From contig NZ_KZ984454.1 in assembly GCF_003569915.1 (NCBI RefSeq), forward strand, positions 1 through 64,000: DNA of 64,000 bases, read 5' to 3'. This DNA comes from Comamonas testosteroni. GTDB lineage: Bacteria; Pseudomonadota; Gammaproteobacteria; Burkholderiales; Burkholderiaceae_C. Made by a program: the position numbers and the translations under genes. This document shows, piece by piece, positions 8,990 to 18,255 of the stretch; within the stretch, counting starts at the first letter, position 1; each line of letters starts with the position of its first letter. The notes beneath the pieces were generated by a model. It ran no database searches. It had not been told where the DNA came from and saw nothing but the letters and a program-made list of their open reading frames with translations.

Positions 8990-10117
8990 ATGCCACTGCA
9001 TCAAAGGATTCACCGCCGGACGTATCCCGTGCGCGCCTCGTATATGGGGCTGGGCGGATTGGTCGTGGCCGCGAGTCTGGCCTATCAGCCAGTGAATATG
9101 GTCTGGTGGGCATTTACCGCTGTCAGTGCGCTGGTCTGGCCGCATATTGCCTATTGGCACTCCAAACGCCAGCGCGACCCCATTCAGGCCGAATATCAGA
9201 ATTGCCTGATGGATGCACTGATCGTGGGTTGCTGGGTGGTGCTCATGCAGTGGAGTCTGCTGCCCAGCATCTGCATCATGGCCATCAGCATGTCGGATCG
9301 CTCTTATCTGGGGCTCAAGCAGCGCTGGGGACACTTCTTTGCCGCGCTGCTGGCAGGCATAGGCTTGATGGCCGCGCTGGTGCAGCCCACACCACAGTGG
9401 CTGGCGCCACTAGGGGTGCAGATCAGCCTGCTGCCGCTGGTGATTCTGCACACGGCCTATACCAGCCGCTCCAGCCGCAGAATGCTCAAGACACTGGCCA
9501 GACAGAATCTGCAGCTCAAGCTGCTGGGCCGGGTTGACCCCCTGACCACGGTTTACAGCCGCGATTACTGGTGGAAAAAAGCCCGTACTGCGCTGCGCCA
9601 GTATCACAACGCCAAGGAACAAACCTGCCTGCTGGTCATCGATATTGACCATTTCAAGCGCATTAATGACGCCTACGGCCATATCGTGGGCGATGAGGTA
9701 CTGAAACTGATTGGCCTGACCATTCGCCAATGCCTGCGCAGCCACGATATTGCAGGCCGTTATGGCGGCGATGAATTCACCGTGCTGTGCAAACATGCCA
9801 AGGCAGAGGACGCCTATTTTGTGGCCCTGCGCATTCGCGACAAACTGGCGCAAATTCGTGTGCGTGAACATCCCGATTTACGCGTCAGCGCCAGTATTGG
9901 CGTCGCCGCTGCCGATGACGGTTTTGAATCTGTCACCGCCTGGATCAAAGCGGCCGACAGCGCGCTCTACAGCGCCAAGGATGCCGGGCGCGATCAGGTC
10001 GTGGATGCCACCAGCGGGCCCGCCAAGCGAGCCCGTCGCAGCCCCGCAACGATTCCCATGCCAGAAGAGGCAGGCGACCTTGTGACACTGGCAGAGGCGG
10101 ATAGGGAAGCGGCCTGA
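8990..10117 (+). CDS. Diguanylate cyclase with membrane (MASE2-like) sensor
   Basis: The protein has 375 residues. The N-terminal third has four to five hydrophobic helices after RRTYPVRASYMGLGG, in the style of the MASE2 domain found in AdrA-type cyclases. The GGDEF domain follows: DPLTTVYSRDYW, IDIDHFKRINDAYGH, and the active-site loop YGGDEF at about 258-263. An RxxD inhibitory site (RSHD) lies five residues before GGDEF, so product feedback is expected. It should make cyclic di-GMP from GTP at the inner membrane and so affect biofilm and motility. It ends 13 bases from the convergent histidine kinase gene. Confidence 0.93.
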   Translation: MPLHQRIHRRTYPVRASYMGLGGLVVAASLAYQPVNMVWWAFTAVSALVWPHIAYWHSKRQRDPIQAEYQNCLMDALIVGCWVVLMQWSLLPSICIMAISMSDRSYLGLKQRWGHFFAALLAGIGLMAALVQPTPQWLAPLGVQISLLPLVILHTAYTSRSSRRMLKTLARQNLQLKLLGRVDPLTTVYSRDYWWKKARTALRQYHNAKEQTCLLVIDIDHFKRINDAYGHIVGDEVLKLIGLTIRQCLRSHDIAGRYGGDEFTVLCKHAKAEDAYFVALRIRDKLAQIRVREHPDLRVSASIGVAAADDGFESVTAWIKAADSALYSAKDAGRDQVVDATSGPAKRARRSPATIPMPEEAGDLVTLAEADREAA

Positions 10118-10130
10118 CCCGGCCTTTGGC

Positions 10131-10916
10131 TTATTGCGGCCAGCGCAGCTGCAACTCGCAGCCCTGCCCTGCTTGCGCCTGAATGCTGGCCTGCCCGCCA
10201 TGGCGCTGGCAAATGCTTTGCACTAGGGCCAGCCCCACACCCAAGCCTTCAAACTCCGACTCGCGGTGCATGCGCTGAAAAATGCCAAACAGCCGCTGCG
10301 CGCGCGAGCCATCAAAGCCCACGCCGTTGTCGACAATGCTGATGCACAAATCTCCGGCCTGGACTTCCGCCCGCACGACGATGTGCGCCTGCGGCTGTTG
10401 CCGGCTGAACTTGATGGCATTGGACAGCGCCGCCGTCAGCGCCTGCTCCAGCAACTGCGCATCCGCCTGCACAGGTGGGCAGTCTGATGGAAGTTGCCAG
10501 TCAATGGCGCGCACTGCGCACTGCGGCTGCAGGTTGGCCTGAATGCGCGTCAGCAGGGTCTGCAGATCCACGGCCTGCCACTGCAAAGGCTGGCGCGCCG
10601 CACGAGACAGCAGCAGCAATCCATCAAACATGGCCGCCATGCGCTGGGCGGACTGGTCCATGGTCTGCAGAAAGCTGATGGCCTCCTGCAAGTCATCCCC
10701 GCTGGGCGCGGGTGACTGCAGCAGCTCGGCAATCAGCGGATTGAAAGCCAGTACATGGCGCAGCGGCGCACGCAGATCGTGCGACACCGCATGCACCCAT
10801 TCCTGCTGCGCGCTGCGCAAGGCAGCCAGCTCGGCATCGCGCCGCGCCAGCAGCGCCAGCGCCTCCTCCAGGGTTTGAGGCGCTATGGTTTCAGAAGCTG
10901 ATTGCGCTTGTTCCAT
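10131..10916 (-). CDS. Small sensor histidine kinase, overlapping glmU
   Basis: This is a 261-residue soluble kinase. A short N-terminal coiled coil (LEEALALLARRDAELAALR) leads into a HisKA domain with H46 in AVSHDLRAPLRH. An HATPase_c domain follows with N box (ALSNAIKFSRQQ), G1 box (DNGVGFDG) and G2 region (GLGVGLALVQ). The FGIFQRMH motif resembles phytochrome-type and bacteriophytochrome-type kinases. There is no membrane segment, no input domain and no adjacent response regulator. Its ATG overlaps the glmU stop by one base (TGATG), so it is probably translated with glmU. Signal and partner are unknown. Confidence 0.9.
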   Translation of the reverse strand: MEQAQSASETIAPQTLEEALALLARRDAELAALRSAQQEWVHAVSHDLRAPLRHVLAFNPLIAELLQSPAPSGDDLQEAISFLQTMDQSAQRMAAMFDGLLLLSRAARQPLQWQAVDLQTLLTRIQANLQPQCAVRAIDWQLPSDCPPVQADAQLLEQALTAALSNAIKFSRQQPQAHIVVRAEVQAGDLCISIVDNGVGFDGSRAQRLFGIFQRMHRESEFEGLGVGLALVQSICQRHGGQASIQAQAGQGCELQLRWPQ

Positions 10917-12346
10917 CAGGACTTGGGTTGCTTTTCAGGACGTTTCCAGTTGCTGATGCTCACTTGCTTGCCGCGTGCCACCGTCAAGGCGCCAGCCTCG
11001 GCATTCTTGGTCACGGTGGAGCCACCGCCGACCGTGCCGCCCGCACCAATCGTCACCGGAGCCACCAGCACGCAATTGCTGCCAATGTGCACATCGGCCT
11101 CAATGACGGTGCGGTGCTTGTTCACGCCGTCATAGTTGGCCGTGATGCTGCCAGCGCCATAGTTCACGCGCTCGCCCACGGTGGCGTCGCCCAGATAGGC
11201 CAGGTGGTTGGCCTTGGCGCCATCGGCCAGCGTGGAGTTCTTCACTTCCACAAAGTTGCCAATATGCACTTCGCGGCCCAGCTGCGCGCCGGGGCGCAGG
11301 CGGGCAAACGGGCCAATCAATGCACCCTGACCCACTTGCACACCCGCTTTTTCGCCATCGATATGGGTAAAGGGATGAATCACCGCACCTTCGGCAATCG
11401 TGACATTGCTGATATGGCAGTTGGCACCGATCTTCGCGCCCGCGCCAATCGTCACCTTGCCGGTAAAGATGCAGTTCACATCGATTTCCACATCCTGACC
11501 ACAGCTCAGGCTGGCCTTGGCTCCGCGCACATCGTCGCGCAGATCAAAACGGGCGGGGTCTGCCAGACGCACGCCCTGCTCCATCAACTGGCGCGCCTGA
11601 CGCAGCTGATGGGCACGCTCCAGCTCGGCCAGTTGCAAGGGGCTGTTAATGCCTGCGACCTGCAACACATCGGCAATGCGGTGACCCACCACGGGCACCC
11701 CATCGGCCACAGCCATGGCGACGATGTCGGTCAGGTAGTACTCGCCCTGGGCATTGTTGTTATTGAGCTTGGACAGCCAAGTCTTCAGATGCTTCGCAGG
11801 CACGGCCATGATGCCGCTGTAAATCTCGGTAATGGCGCGCTCGGCGTCATTGGCGTCTTTTTGCTCGACGATGCGCTGCACGGTACCCGCCTCAGTGCGC
11901 ACGATGCGGCCATAGCCTGTGGGGTCGGGCATGGTCACGGTGAGCAGCGCCAGCTTGTCGCCGCCCGCAGCATCCACCAGCGCCTGCAGCGTATCGGCCT
12001 GGGTGAGCGGCACATCGCCCGAGAGCACTACCACCATGCCATCACCTGCCAGCGCGGGCACGGCCTGCTGCACAGCGTGGCCCGTGCCCAGTTGCGGCTC
12101 CTGGCGCGCAAACTTCAGCTCAAAACCGGCTTCAGCATTCTGTGCACCTGAGAGAGCCGCTTCCACTTCTGCAGCACCATGACCGGTAATCACCACCGCA
12201 GAGCGCGCCTTCAACTGCGCCGCTGTGTCCAGCACATGCTGCAGCAGGGCGCGACCGGCCAGCTTTTGCAGCACTTTGGGGTGACGGCTTTTCATGCGGG
12301 TGCCTTTGCCGGCAGCCATGATGACGATATCCAGAGGTGCGCTCAT
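10916..12346 (-). CDS. glmU: Bifunctional UDP-GlcNAc pyrophosphorylase / GlcN-1-P acetyltransferase
   Basis: GlmU acetylates glucosamine-1-phosphate and then couples it to UTP to give UDP-GlcNAc. The start MSAPLDIVIMAAGKGTRMKS (ATG at 12346) puts the nucleotide-binding loop at the normal position; longer upstream starts only add non-conserved residues. The N-terminal half is the Rossmann-like uridylyltransferase (VVLSGDVPLT, EYYLTDIV). The C-terminal half is a left-handed beta-helix of hexapeptide repeats ending in GGGSTVTKNAEAGALTVARG. At 476 residues it is slightly longer than the usual 450-460. It overlaps the downstream histidine kinase start by one base. Confidence 0.97.
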   Translation of the reverse strand: MSAPLDIVIMAAGKGTRMKSRHPKVLQKLAGRALLQHVLDTAAQLKARSAVVITGHGAAEVEAALSGAQNAEAGFELKFARQEPQLGTGHAVQQAVPALAGDGMVVVLSGDVPLTQADTLQALVDAAGGDKLALLTVTMPDPTGYGRIVRTEAGTVQRIVEQKDANDAERAITEIYSGIMAVPAKHLKTWLSKLNNNNAQGEYYLTDIVAMAVADGVPVVGHRIADVLQVAGINSPLQLAELERAHQLRQARQLMEQGVRLADPARFDLRDDVRGAKASLSCGQDVEIDVNCIFTGKVTIGAGAKIGANCHISNVTIAEGAVIHPFTHIDGEKAGVQVGQGALIGPFARLRPGAQLGREVHIGNFVEVKNSTLADGAKANHLAYLGDATVGERVNYGAGSITANYDGVNKHRTVIEADVHIGSNCVLVAPVTIGAGGTVGGGSTVTKNAEAGALTVARGKQVSISNWKRPEKQPKS

Positions 12347-12458
12347 GTTTGTGTAGTGGGTGGAATCAAAAAAACGTCTGATTATCGACCCAAGCCCGTT
12401 CACACCAATGACAAGCAGGGGCAATTGCTGCAGCAAACCCCGTATGCTTGGCGTTGTT

Positions 12459-13460
12459 ATGCCTCATGCCACCACCAGTTCCACACCGCTGCTTCGCACC
12501 CGCTCCATTGGCGCGGGCCATCTGCGCGCTTTTCTGGCCGTGGCCCGGCACCTGAACTTTCGCGCTGCGGCCGATGAACTGGCCCTGACCCAGTCCGCTG
12601 TCAGCCGCCAGATTCAGTCTCTCGAAGACGAAGTGGGCGTGCCCTTGTTTCTGCGCCACTCCCGCGCTGTGGAACTGACCGGTGCTGGCGCGCAACTGCT
12701 GCATGCCGTGCAGCCCGCGCTGGAGTCCATCGACGGCACGGTGCGCCAGATCCGCCAGACCGTGGGCAGGAAGAGCGTGGCCATCACCACCTGGGCCAGC
12801 TTTGCCGCCATGTGGCTGATTCCCAGACTGGAAGCCTTTCAGCGCAGCTGCCCCGATATCGATATCCGTATCGACACGGGCGACGCCGTGGTGGACCTGG
12901 ACACCACCGATGTGGACCTGGCCATACGCTACAGCCGCAGCCCCGATGCCGCAGCCCAGCCGCTGTTTGGGGAAGAGCTGGTCATCGTCGCCAGCCCGGC
13001 GCTGCTGAAAAACGGCCCGCCGCTGCGCAAACCCGCCGACGCCGCCCAGTACACACTGATAGAAACCGGCGATGTGCACCGCATGCCGCAGCTGGAGTGG
13101 CTGAGCTGGCAGCGCTGGTTTGCCGCCCACGACTGCGACCAGCTGCAGCCGCCGCGCTGGCTGTACTTCAACTACGCCCACCAGATCATTCAGGCCGCAC
13201 TGGCCGGGCAAGGTCTGGCGCTGGCCCGCCTGCCGCTGGTGGCCGATGCGCTGGCTGTGGGCGATCTGATCCAGGTGCTGCCCGAGCAGCGCTTGGCCTC
13301 CCCCCTGTCTTACTGGCTGCTGCTGGGACCGCGTAGTGGCCAGCGCCCGGAGGTACAGGCTTTTTGCCAGTGGCTGATACAGGAAGCAGCGCTGACCCGC
13401 CAGTCCATGTCAAGCTTGCAAGGCAGCTCGTCCGGTGCAACTCAGGGCTTGACCGGGTAA
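12459..13460 (+). CDS. LysR-family transcriptional regulator
   Basis: The 333 residues have an N-terminal LysR helix-turn-helix (HLRAFLAVARHLNFRAAADE, LTQSAVSRQIQSLE) and a periplasmic-binding-protein-like effector domain resembling the GcvA/AmpR type (WASFAAMWLIPRLEAFQ). ATG 12459 was chosen because it sits about 27 residues before the conserved helix. The frame is open further upstream to 12360, but that part overlaps the glmU promoter region and has no LysR character. It is divergent from glmU and ends overlapping the converging decayed decarboxylase-like gene by 19 bases. Its target is unknown. Confidence 0.9.
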   Translation: MPHATTSSTPLLRTRSIGAGHLRAFLAVARHLNFRAAADELALTQSAVSRQIQSLEDEVGVPLFLRHSRAVELTGAGAQLLHAVQPALESIDGTVRQIRQTVGRKSVAITTWASFAAMWLIPRLEAFQRSCPDIDIRIDTGDAVVDLDTTDVDLAIRYSRSPDAAAQPLFGEELVIVASPALLKNGPPLRKPADAAQYTLIETGDVHRMPQLEWLSWQRWFAAHDCDQLQPPRWLYFNYAHQIIQAALAGQGLALARLPLVADALAVGDLIQVLPEQRLASPLSYWLLLGPRSGQRPEVQAFCQWLIQEAALTRQSMSSLQGSSSGATQGLTG

Positions 13461-13702
13461 CGCCCCGAGATGGCCATGCGGTTCCACATATTGATCACAA
13501 TCGCCAGCCACTCGACCGAAGCGATCTCGTCCGCGCTCAGTTCCTTGGCCGCTGCGGCATAGACCTCATCGGGCAACTGACCGTCGGCAATCGAGGTAAT
13601 GGCTTCGGTCAGCGCCAAGGCCGCGCGCTCCTTGGCGCTGAAATAGTCGGCCTCGCGCCAGGCAGGCAGTACAGCCAAACGCTCTGCCGTCTCTCCTCCA
13701 GA
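13442..13702 (-). pseudogene. Remnant of a carboxymuconolactone decarboxylase / AhpD-like gene
   Basis: The frame encodes a typical C-terminal half of the CMD/AhpD-like family: GETAERLAVLPAWREADYFS, then AKERAALALTEAIT and a NMWNRMAISGRYP tail. The N-terminal half carrying the redox-active CxxC-H motif is missing. An in-frame TAG lies at 13703-13705 immediately upstream, and similarity stops there. The only start inside is a TTG at 13678, giving 78 residues. The region just upstream (13745-13765) contains a TTTTGATAGC motif of the dispersed repeat family, so deletion or insertion there may have removed the 5' part. Confidence 0.7.
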
Positions 13703-13805
13703 CTACAAGATATCAGTGCTACGGGTCCCTTGTTCACGCTGTGGATTCATTTCAATTTTGATAGCAACAAGTGTATATATCTAGAAGACATACTGGCAAT
13801 AAACC

Positions 13806-15203
13806 CTATGAACTAGGCCCCGACATCCTACTCTCCAAAGTCTTGGGCTGGTAATCGGGCTGAATATGGCAGCCGCTGTTGCTGCCCTTGCTCACTGCGG
13901 GCTTGCTCGCCTCTTGCGCACAGCGCGCAACCACGGTCTGCGGCGTGGGTTTGTCGCCCTGGTCTATCCAGGCCAGCAGCGCGGCCATGGCTGCGCGGTA
14001 TTCGGGGTCGCTCAAATAGCTGTGGCCAGATTCAGCGGTGTAGAGCTGCACCAACTCGCCCGCAGTGCCTGCCGCCTCGCGGATACGCTGGTAGCTGCGT
14101 GCCAGTTCGACGAACGCCGTCGGGTCGTGAATGCCACGAATGGTGACCGTGGGTAAGTTGGTGCGGCCCGTAGGGCGGCTGTCGGCCAGCAACTGCTGCA
14201 CGGCTTGTGGGTCAGCGGCATAGCGCGGCACACCGGCGTTGAGCTGTTCCTGGCTGGCTGCATCCCGCCCTTTGTAAACGGTACGCGAATTGTCCCAGGG
14301 GTTGCGATTGCCGAGGCGCTTTTGGGTCAGATCTCTGAACAAGAACGTGCCCCAGGCCAGATGGCTGATCAGGCTTTTCTCGGTCACCGGTACGGCGGCC
14401 AAAATCGCTTGCAGGCGCTGGGCTTGCTCGGGCGTGCGCTCTGCAGCGGGTTTGTTATTGCCGGTGCAGTCATGCACGCGGCGCTCCAGCTCGCCGTGGT
14501 TCAACGCGCTGCCTTCTGGCAAGCCCTGCCACAGTGGGTATTGCGGCTCACTCGGCATCGGGTGATTGCGGCAGTAGAACTGGTAGACAGCGCGCAGGTC
14601 AAGGCGCATCGTATAAGCCTCGACCCCGCCGCCCAGCACACCGCTGGTGAGCAGCACGCCGTCAAAAGCCGGGCGCGCTGATTTATCCACCGGCGGGCTG
14701 CCAAAAAGCTCAGCCGCCACCGATGCCACACCTGCGCCGTAGCTTTGACCATGCAGCACCATGCGGCGCGGACGGCCAAACTCCAGCTCAAACCAAACCC
14801 GCAAGTCATTCACATCCTCGGCAGACATGGCGACGCCATAACCGCCGCGTCTATAGCTGGTGCCCGCCCAGGCATAGCCTGTGCTGGGCATCACGGCCCA
14901 GCGGCTCGCATCTTCTTCCACTCGCTTCAGGCTGGGATCGCCGAGATTCGGCCCGCCGTGGGCGTGCATCACTGCAACGCCCTGCTCTGCACTCCAGCCA
15001 GCAGGAATTACTGCCATGACATAAGCGCCATCCGTGGTCTGCGCCGTATAGCAACGCGCATCTTCGGGCACAGACTGCGGGCAGCTCATCGGCTTGGCGC
15101 GGCCAATGACTACCGCCTTGGTGGTCAGCGCATCCACGGGCTGCAAGACGGCAGCTGCTAACAAGATGGCACTTAGCCCGGCTGACGTTATCCCGTACCC
15201 CAT
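13806..15203 (-). CDS. Exported alpha/beta-hydrolase
   Basis: The protein has 465 residues with an N-terminal signal peptide (MGYGITSAGLSAILLAAAVL). The hydrolase fold shows an oxyanion-region HGGPN, the nucleophile elbow GQSYGA, and a late catalytic His in ESGHSYL. An acid probably lies in the IRGIHDPTAF region. A periplasmic or secreted serine esterase/peptidase is likely, but the substrate cannot be read from sequence. ATG 15203 was chosen: a strong GGAGGA lies nine bases before it, while the TTG at 15209 is too close to that site. Several Cys residues (SCPQSV, CYTAQ, FYCRNH, HDCTGN) could form disulfides, which fits export. Confidence 0.82.
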   Translation of the reverse strand: MGYGITSAGLSAILLAAAVLQPVDALTTKAVVIGRAKPMSCPQSVPEDARCYTAQTTDGAYVMAVIPAGWSAEQGVAVMHAHGGPNLGDPSLKRVEEDASRWAVMPSTGYAWAGTSYRRGGYGVAMSAEDVNDLRVWFELEFGRPRRMVLHGQSYGAGVASVAAELFGSPPVDKSARPAFDGVLLTSGVLGGGVEAYTMRLDLRAVYQFYCRNHPMPSEPQYPLWQGLPEGSALNHGELERRVHDCTGNNKPAAERTPEQAQRLQAILAAVPVTEKSLISHLAWGTFLFRDLTQKRLGNRNPWDNSRTVYKGRDAASQEQLNAGVPRYAADPQAVQQLLADSRPTGRTNLPTVTIRGIHDPTAFVELARSYQRIREAAGTAGELVQLYTAESGHSYLSDPEYRAAMAALLAWIDQGDKPTPQTVVARCAQEASKPAVSKGSNSGCHIQPDYQPKTLESRMSGPSS

Positions 15204-15256
15204 GTTCAATCTCCTCCAGATTCGGCTGCGGCGCCCGCCGCTCGTCCCAGAAATGA

Positions 15257-15291
15257 CAAGAGCCGCGCCCCAATCTGGAGCACGGCTCTTG
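15257..15291. terminator. Hairpin downstream of tyrS
   Basis: The arms CAAGAGCCG and CGGCTCTTG enclose a 17-base loop in the gap between tyrS and the hydrolase gene. The U-tract on the tyrS strand is weak, so termination efficiency is uncertain. Confidence 0.55.
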
Positions 15292-15322
15292 TTTATAGAG
15301 CAGCCGCTAACTTATGCCAAGT

Positions 15323-16555
15323 TCACGCCAGCGTCACACGCGCAAACTTGCGCTTGCCCACTTGCAGCACAAAGGTGCCGGCATCCAGCTTCAGGCCCTT
15401 GTCGCTGATGACTACGCCATCCACGCGCACGCCGCCGCCATCGATCAGGCGGTTGGCTTCGCCATTGGACGCCGCCAGATTGGCCTGCTTGATCAGCGCG
15501 CCAATGCCAACAGGTGCACCGCTCAGGCTGACTTCGGGGATATCGTCTGGAATTCCGCCCTTGGAGCGGTTGATAAAGTCCTGCTCAGCCGCCTCGGCCG
15601 CAGCGCCGCTGTGAAAGCGCGCCGTGATTTCCTTGGCCAGCAGCACCTTGGCGTCCTTGGGGTTGCGCCCGCCTTCAATTTCGAGCTTGAGCGCCGCAAT
15701 CTCGGGCAGGCTCATAAAGGACAGCAGCGTGAACCAATCCCACATCAGCTCGTCCGAGATCGACAGCACCTTGGCAAACATGGTGTTGGCGTCTTCGGTG
15801 ATGCCGATGTAGTTGTTCTTGGACTTGGACATCTTGTTGACGCCGTCCAGACCCACCAGCAGCGGCATGGTCAGCACGCATTGCTGAGCCTGACCGTATT
15901 CCGTCTGCAGGTGGCGACCCATCATCAGGTTGAACTTCTGGTCCGTGCCGCCCATCTCCAGGTCGGCCTTGAGCGCCACCGAGTCATAGCCCTGCAGCAG
16001 CGGGTACAGAAACTCGTGCAGGCTGATGGAGCTGCCATCGGTAAAGCGCGTATGGAAGTCATTGCGCTCCATCATGCGGGCCACGGTGTACTTGGCCGAT
16101 AGCTGGATCATGCCGCGCGCACCCAGTTGGTCGCACCACTCGCTGTTGTAGCGCACCTCGGTCTTGGCCGGGTCCAGCACCTTGGCGGCCTGGGTGTAAT
16201 AAGTCTCGGCGTTGACCTTAATCTGCTCAGCCGTCAGCGGTGGGCGCGTGCTGTTGCGGCCCGATGGGTCGCCAATCAGCGTGGTGAAGTCACCGATCAG
16301 GAAAATCACCTGATGGCCCAGATCCTGCAACTGGCGCATCTTGTTGAGCACCACGGTGTGGCCCAGGTGAATATCAGGAGCCGTAGGATCCAGACCCAGC
16401 TTGATACGCAGGGGCACGCCGGTGGCTTCGGACTTGGCCAGTTTCTGGACCCATTCGTCCTTGGGCAATAGCTCGTCGACGCCTCGAAGAGTGACTTCCA
16501 GCGCCTGGTTCACTCTGTCGGTCACTGGGTAACTTGTAACAGCAGATTGATTCAT
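15323..16555 (-). CDS. tyrS: Tyrosyl-tRNA synthetase
   Basis: This class I synthetase charges tRNA-Tyr. The 410 residues show the HIGH-type motif (PDIHLGHT), the KMSKS loop (NKMSKSKNN) and a C-terminal S4 RNA-binding domain ([14 protein letters not shown]). Length and motif order match the TyrZ-like bacterial branch. It is divergent from the M23 peptidase gene, an arrangement I recall as common in Burkholderiales. No T-box or other leader was seen. Confidence 0.97.
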   Translation of the reverse strand: MNQSAVTSYPVTDRVNQALEVTLRGVDELLPKDEWVQKLAKSEATGVPLRIKLGLDPTAPDIHLGHTVVLNKMRQLQDLGHQVIFLIGDFTTLIGDPSGRNSTRPPLTAEQIKVNAETYYTQAAKVLDPAKTEVRYNSEWCDQLGARGMIQLSAKYTVARMMERNDFHTRFTDGSSISLHEFLYPLLQGYDSVALKADLEMGGTDQKFNLMMGRHLQTEYGQAQQCVLTMPLLVGLDGVNKMSKSKNNYIGITEDANTMFAKVLSISDELMWDWFTLLSFMSLPEIAALKLEIEGGRNPKDAKVLLAKEITARFHSGAAAEAAEQDFINRSKGGIPDDIPEVSLSGAPVGIGALIKQANLAASNGEANRLIDGGGVRVDGVVISDKGLKLDAGTFVLQVGKRKFARVTLA

Positions 16556-16748
16556 AAGGGTTTTTCAGCGATCGTTGTAAGTCTCGATCGATATACTTGG
16601 TGGTTTGGCGTTGCGACCAATTCTAGTCTGCTCCCTCATAGTGACCTCTTCGGATGGACATATGGCACGGTTGAGCCGCACTGGAGAACGTGTCAGTCGT
16701 AACAAAGTTCCAACTCAGCAGACACGCACCCAAGGATTTGAAGTTTTG

Positions 16749-18107
16749 ATGACTGGCTTGAAAAATGCCGGCCGCGCACTGTTCGCGCAGCTGACATCGG
16801 CCCTGCAGAAACACCCCAAGCGCGCTACGGCAGCGCTGGCGGCTGTGCTGCTGACCGGTGGCAGCGGCGCCTTTGCCGTGGCCAATCTGGGTCCCGACCC
16901 CGCCGACCTCCCCGTTCGCACCCTGACCGAGCCCGTAGCCTCTCTGGCTGACGGGCATGAGCTGGCTGACCTCACCGAGTTGCAGTCGTTCACCCTTTAC
17001 CGCTCCGAAACCGTTCGCTCCAACGATACGGCCGAGTCGCTGCTACAGCGCCTGGGCATTGCAGATCCTCAAGCGGCCGCTTTCATGCGCTCCAGCAACG
17101 ATGTTCGTCAGAACGTGCTGGGCCGCACGGGCCGTCTGGTCAGCGCTGAAGTCACGCCGAATAATGAGCTGGCCAAGATCGTCGTGCGCTGGGCGCCCGA
17201 TGAGGATGGCACCTTCCGCCGCCTGACCGTGGAGCGCAAGGACGGAAAGCTAGGCGCTCATATCGAAACCGACAAGCTGGTGGCCACACCTCGCCTGTCC
17301 GGCGGCATCATCCGCAGCACATTCTTCGCTGCGACCGATGATGCAGGCATCCCCGACAGCATTGCCGTGCAGATGTCCGACATCTTCCAGGGCGAGCTAG
17401 ACTTCCGTCGCGGCATCAAGAAGGGCGACCGATTTGCCGTCGCCTATGAGGCGCTGGAGGCCGATGGCGAGCCCCTGCGCGCCGGCCGGGTGCTGAGCAC
17501 CGAGTTCCACAACAATGGCAAGGTGCTCCAAGCCATGTGGTTCCAGGAAGAAGACCAAAAGGGCGCTTACTACACGCTGGACGGCAAGAGCAAGCGCCAG
17601 GCCTTCCTGAACTACCCCGTGGAGTTCTCCCGCATCAGCAGCGGCTTTGCCATGCGCATGCACCCCATCCAGAACACCTGGCGCGCCCACCTGGGCACGG
17701 ACTTCGCGGCCCCCACTGGCACCAAGGTTCGCACGGTCGGTGACGGCACCGTCTCCTTTGCAGGCGTTCAAAACGGCTACGGCAACGTGATCTTTGTCGA
17801 GCACGCCAACCAGTACACCACCGTGTACGCCCACCTGAGCAGCATTGACGTCAAGCAAGGCCAGCGCGTGGAACAAGGCTCCATCATCGGCGCCGTTGGC
17901 TCTACTGGCTGGGCAACCGGCCCGCACCTGCACTTCGAGTTCCGCGAAAAGGGCGAACAGCGCGACCCGCTGACCATTGCCCAGGCCAGCGATGCTTCCA
18001 AGCCCATCTCCAAGGCGGCACGCCCTGCTTTCGACAAGCTCGCTGCGCAAATGCGCATCGAGTTGAACGCGGGCACACGCTCCTACTCCATGGCCAGTGC
18101 CCAGTAA
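16749..18107 (+). CDS. M23-family cell-wall metallopeptidase
   Basis: This is a zinc endopeptidase of the LytM/lysostaphin fold, expected to cut peptidoglycan cross-links or activate amidases in the periplasm. An N-terminal membrane anchor (ATAALAAVLLTGGSGAFAVA) is followed by an OapA/LysM-like region (VRSNDTAESLLQRLGI). The catalytic domain has RAHLGTDFAAPTGT (first His and Asp ligands) and GPHLHFEFR (HxH). ATG 16749 was chosen: the 87 bases before it, back to ATG 16662, are in frame but lack the GC-rich third-position pattern. It lies in the tyrS - M23 - anmK block, fitting a peptidoglycan role. Confidence 0.93.
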   Translation: MTGLKNAGRALFAQLTSALQKHPKRATAALAAVLLTGGSGAFAVANLGPDPADLPVRTLTEPVASLADGHELADLTELQSFTLYRSETVRSNDTAESLLQRLGIADPQAAAFMRSSNDVRQNVLGRTGRLVSAEVTPNNELAKIVVRWAPDEDGTFRRLTVERKDGKLGAHIETDKLVATPRLSGGIIRSTFFAATDDAGIPDSIAVQMSDIFQGELDFRRGIKKGDRFAVAYEALEADGEPLRAGRVLSTEFHNNGKVLQAMWFQEEDQKGAYYTLDGKSKRQAFLNYPVEFSRISSGFAMRMHPIQNTWRAHLGTDFAAPTGTKVRTVGDGTVSFAGVQNGYGNVIFVEHANQYTTVYAHLSSIDVKQGQRVEQGSIIGAVGSTGWATGPHLHFEFREKGEQRDPLTIAQASDASKPISKAARPAFDKLAAQMRIELNAGTRSYSMASAQ

Positions 18108-18138
18108 AGACGGGCACCTCAACCGGGTATCGATCTCC

Positions 18139-18164
18139 AAGGGCTGCATCTGCAGCCCTTTTCT
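18139..18164 (+). terminator. Intrinsic terminator after the M23 peptidase gene
   Basis: The stem AAGGGCTGCA / TGCAGCCCTT is followed by TTCTTTT on the plus strand. Confidence 0.88.
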
Positions 18165-18255
18165 TTTACGCATCGAATACGGCTATGGCACATATCCAAG
18201 CTGGGCAGTCTGCTACAGCTAAGATAGTAAATACTGCATTTATCCACGATCTGCC

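Noticed and set aside
12360..12458. N-terminal extension of the LysR regulator
   Set aside because: The frame is open, but the residues are not LysR-like and the DNA overlaps the glmU upstream region. ATG 12459 gives the normal start.
16662..16748. Upstream start for the M23 peptidase
   Set aside because: The extra 29 codons lack the GC-rich third-position bias seen from ATG 16749 onward, and the membrane anchor follows the later start.
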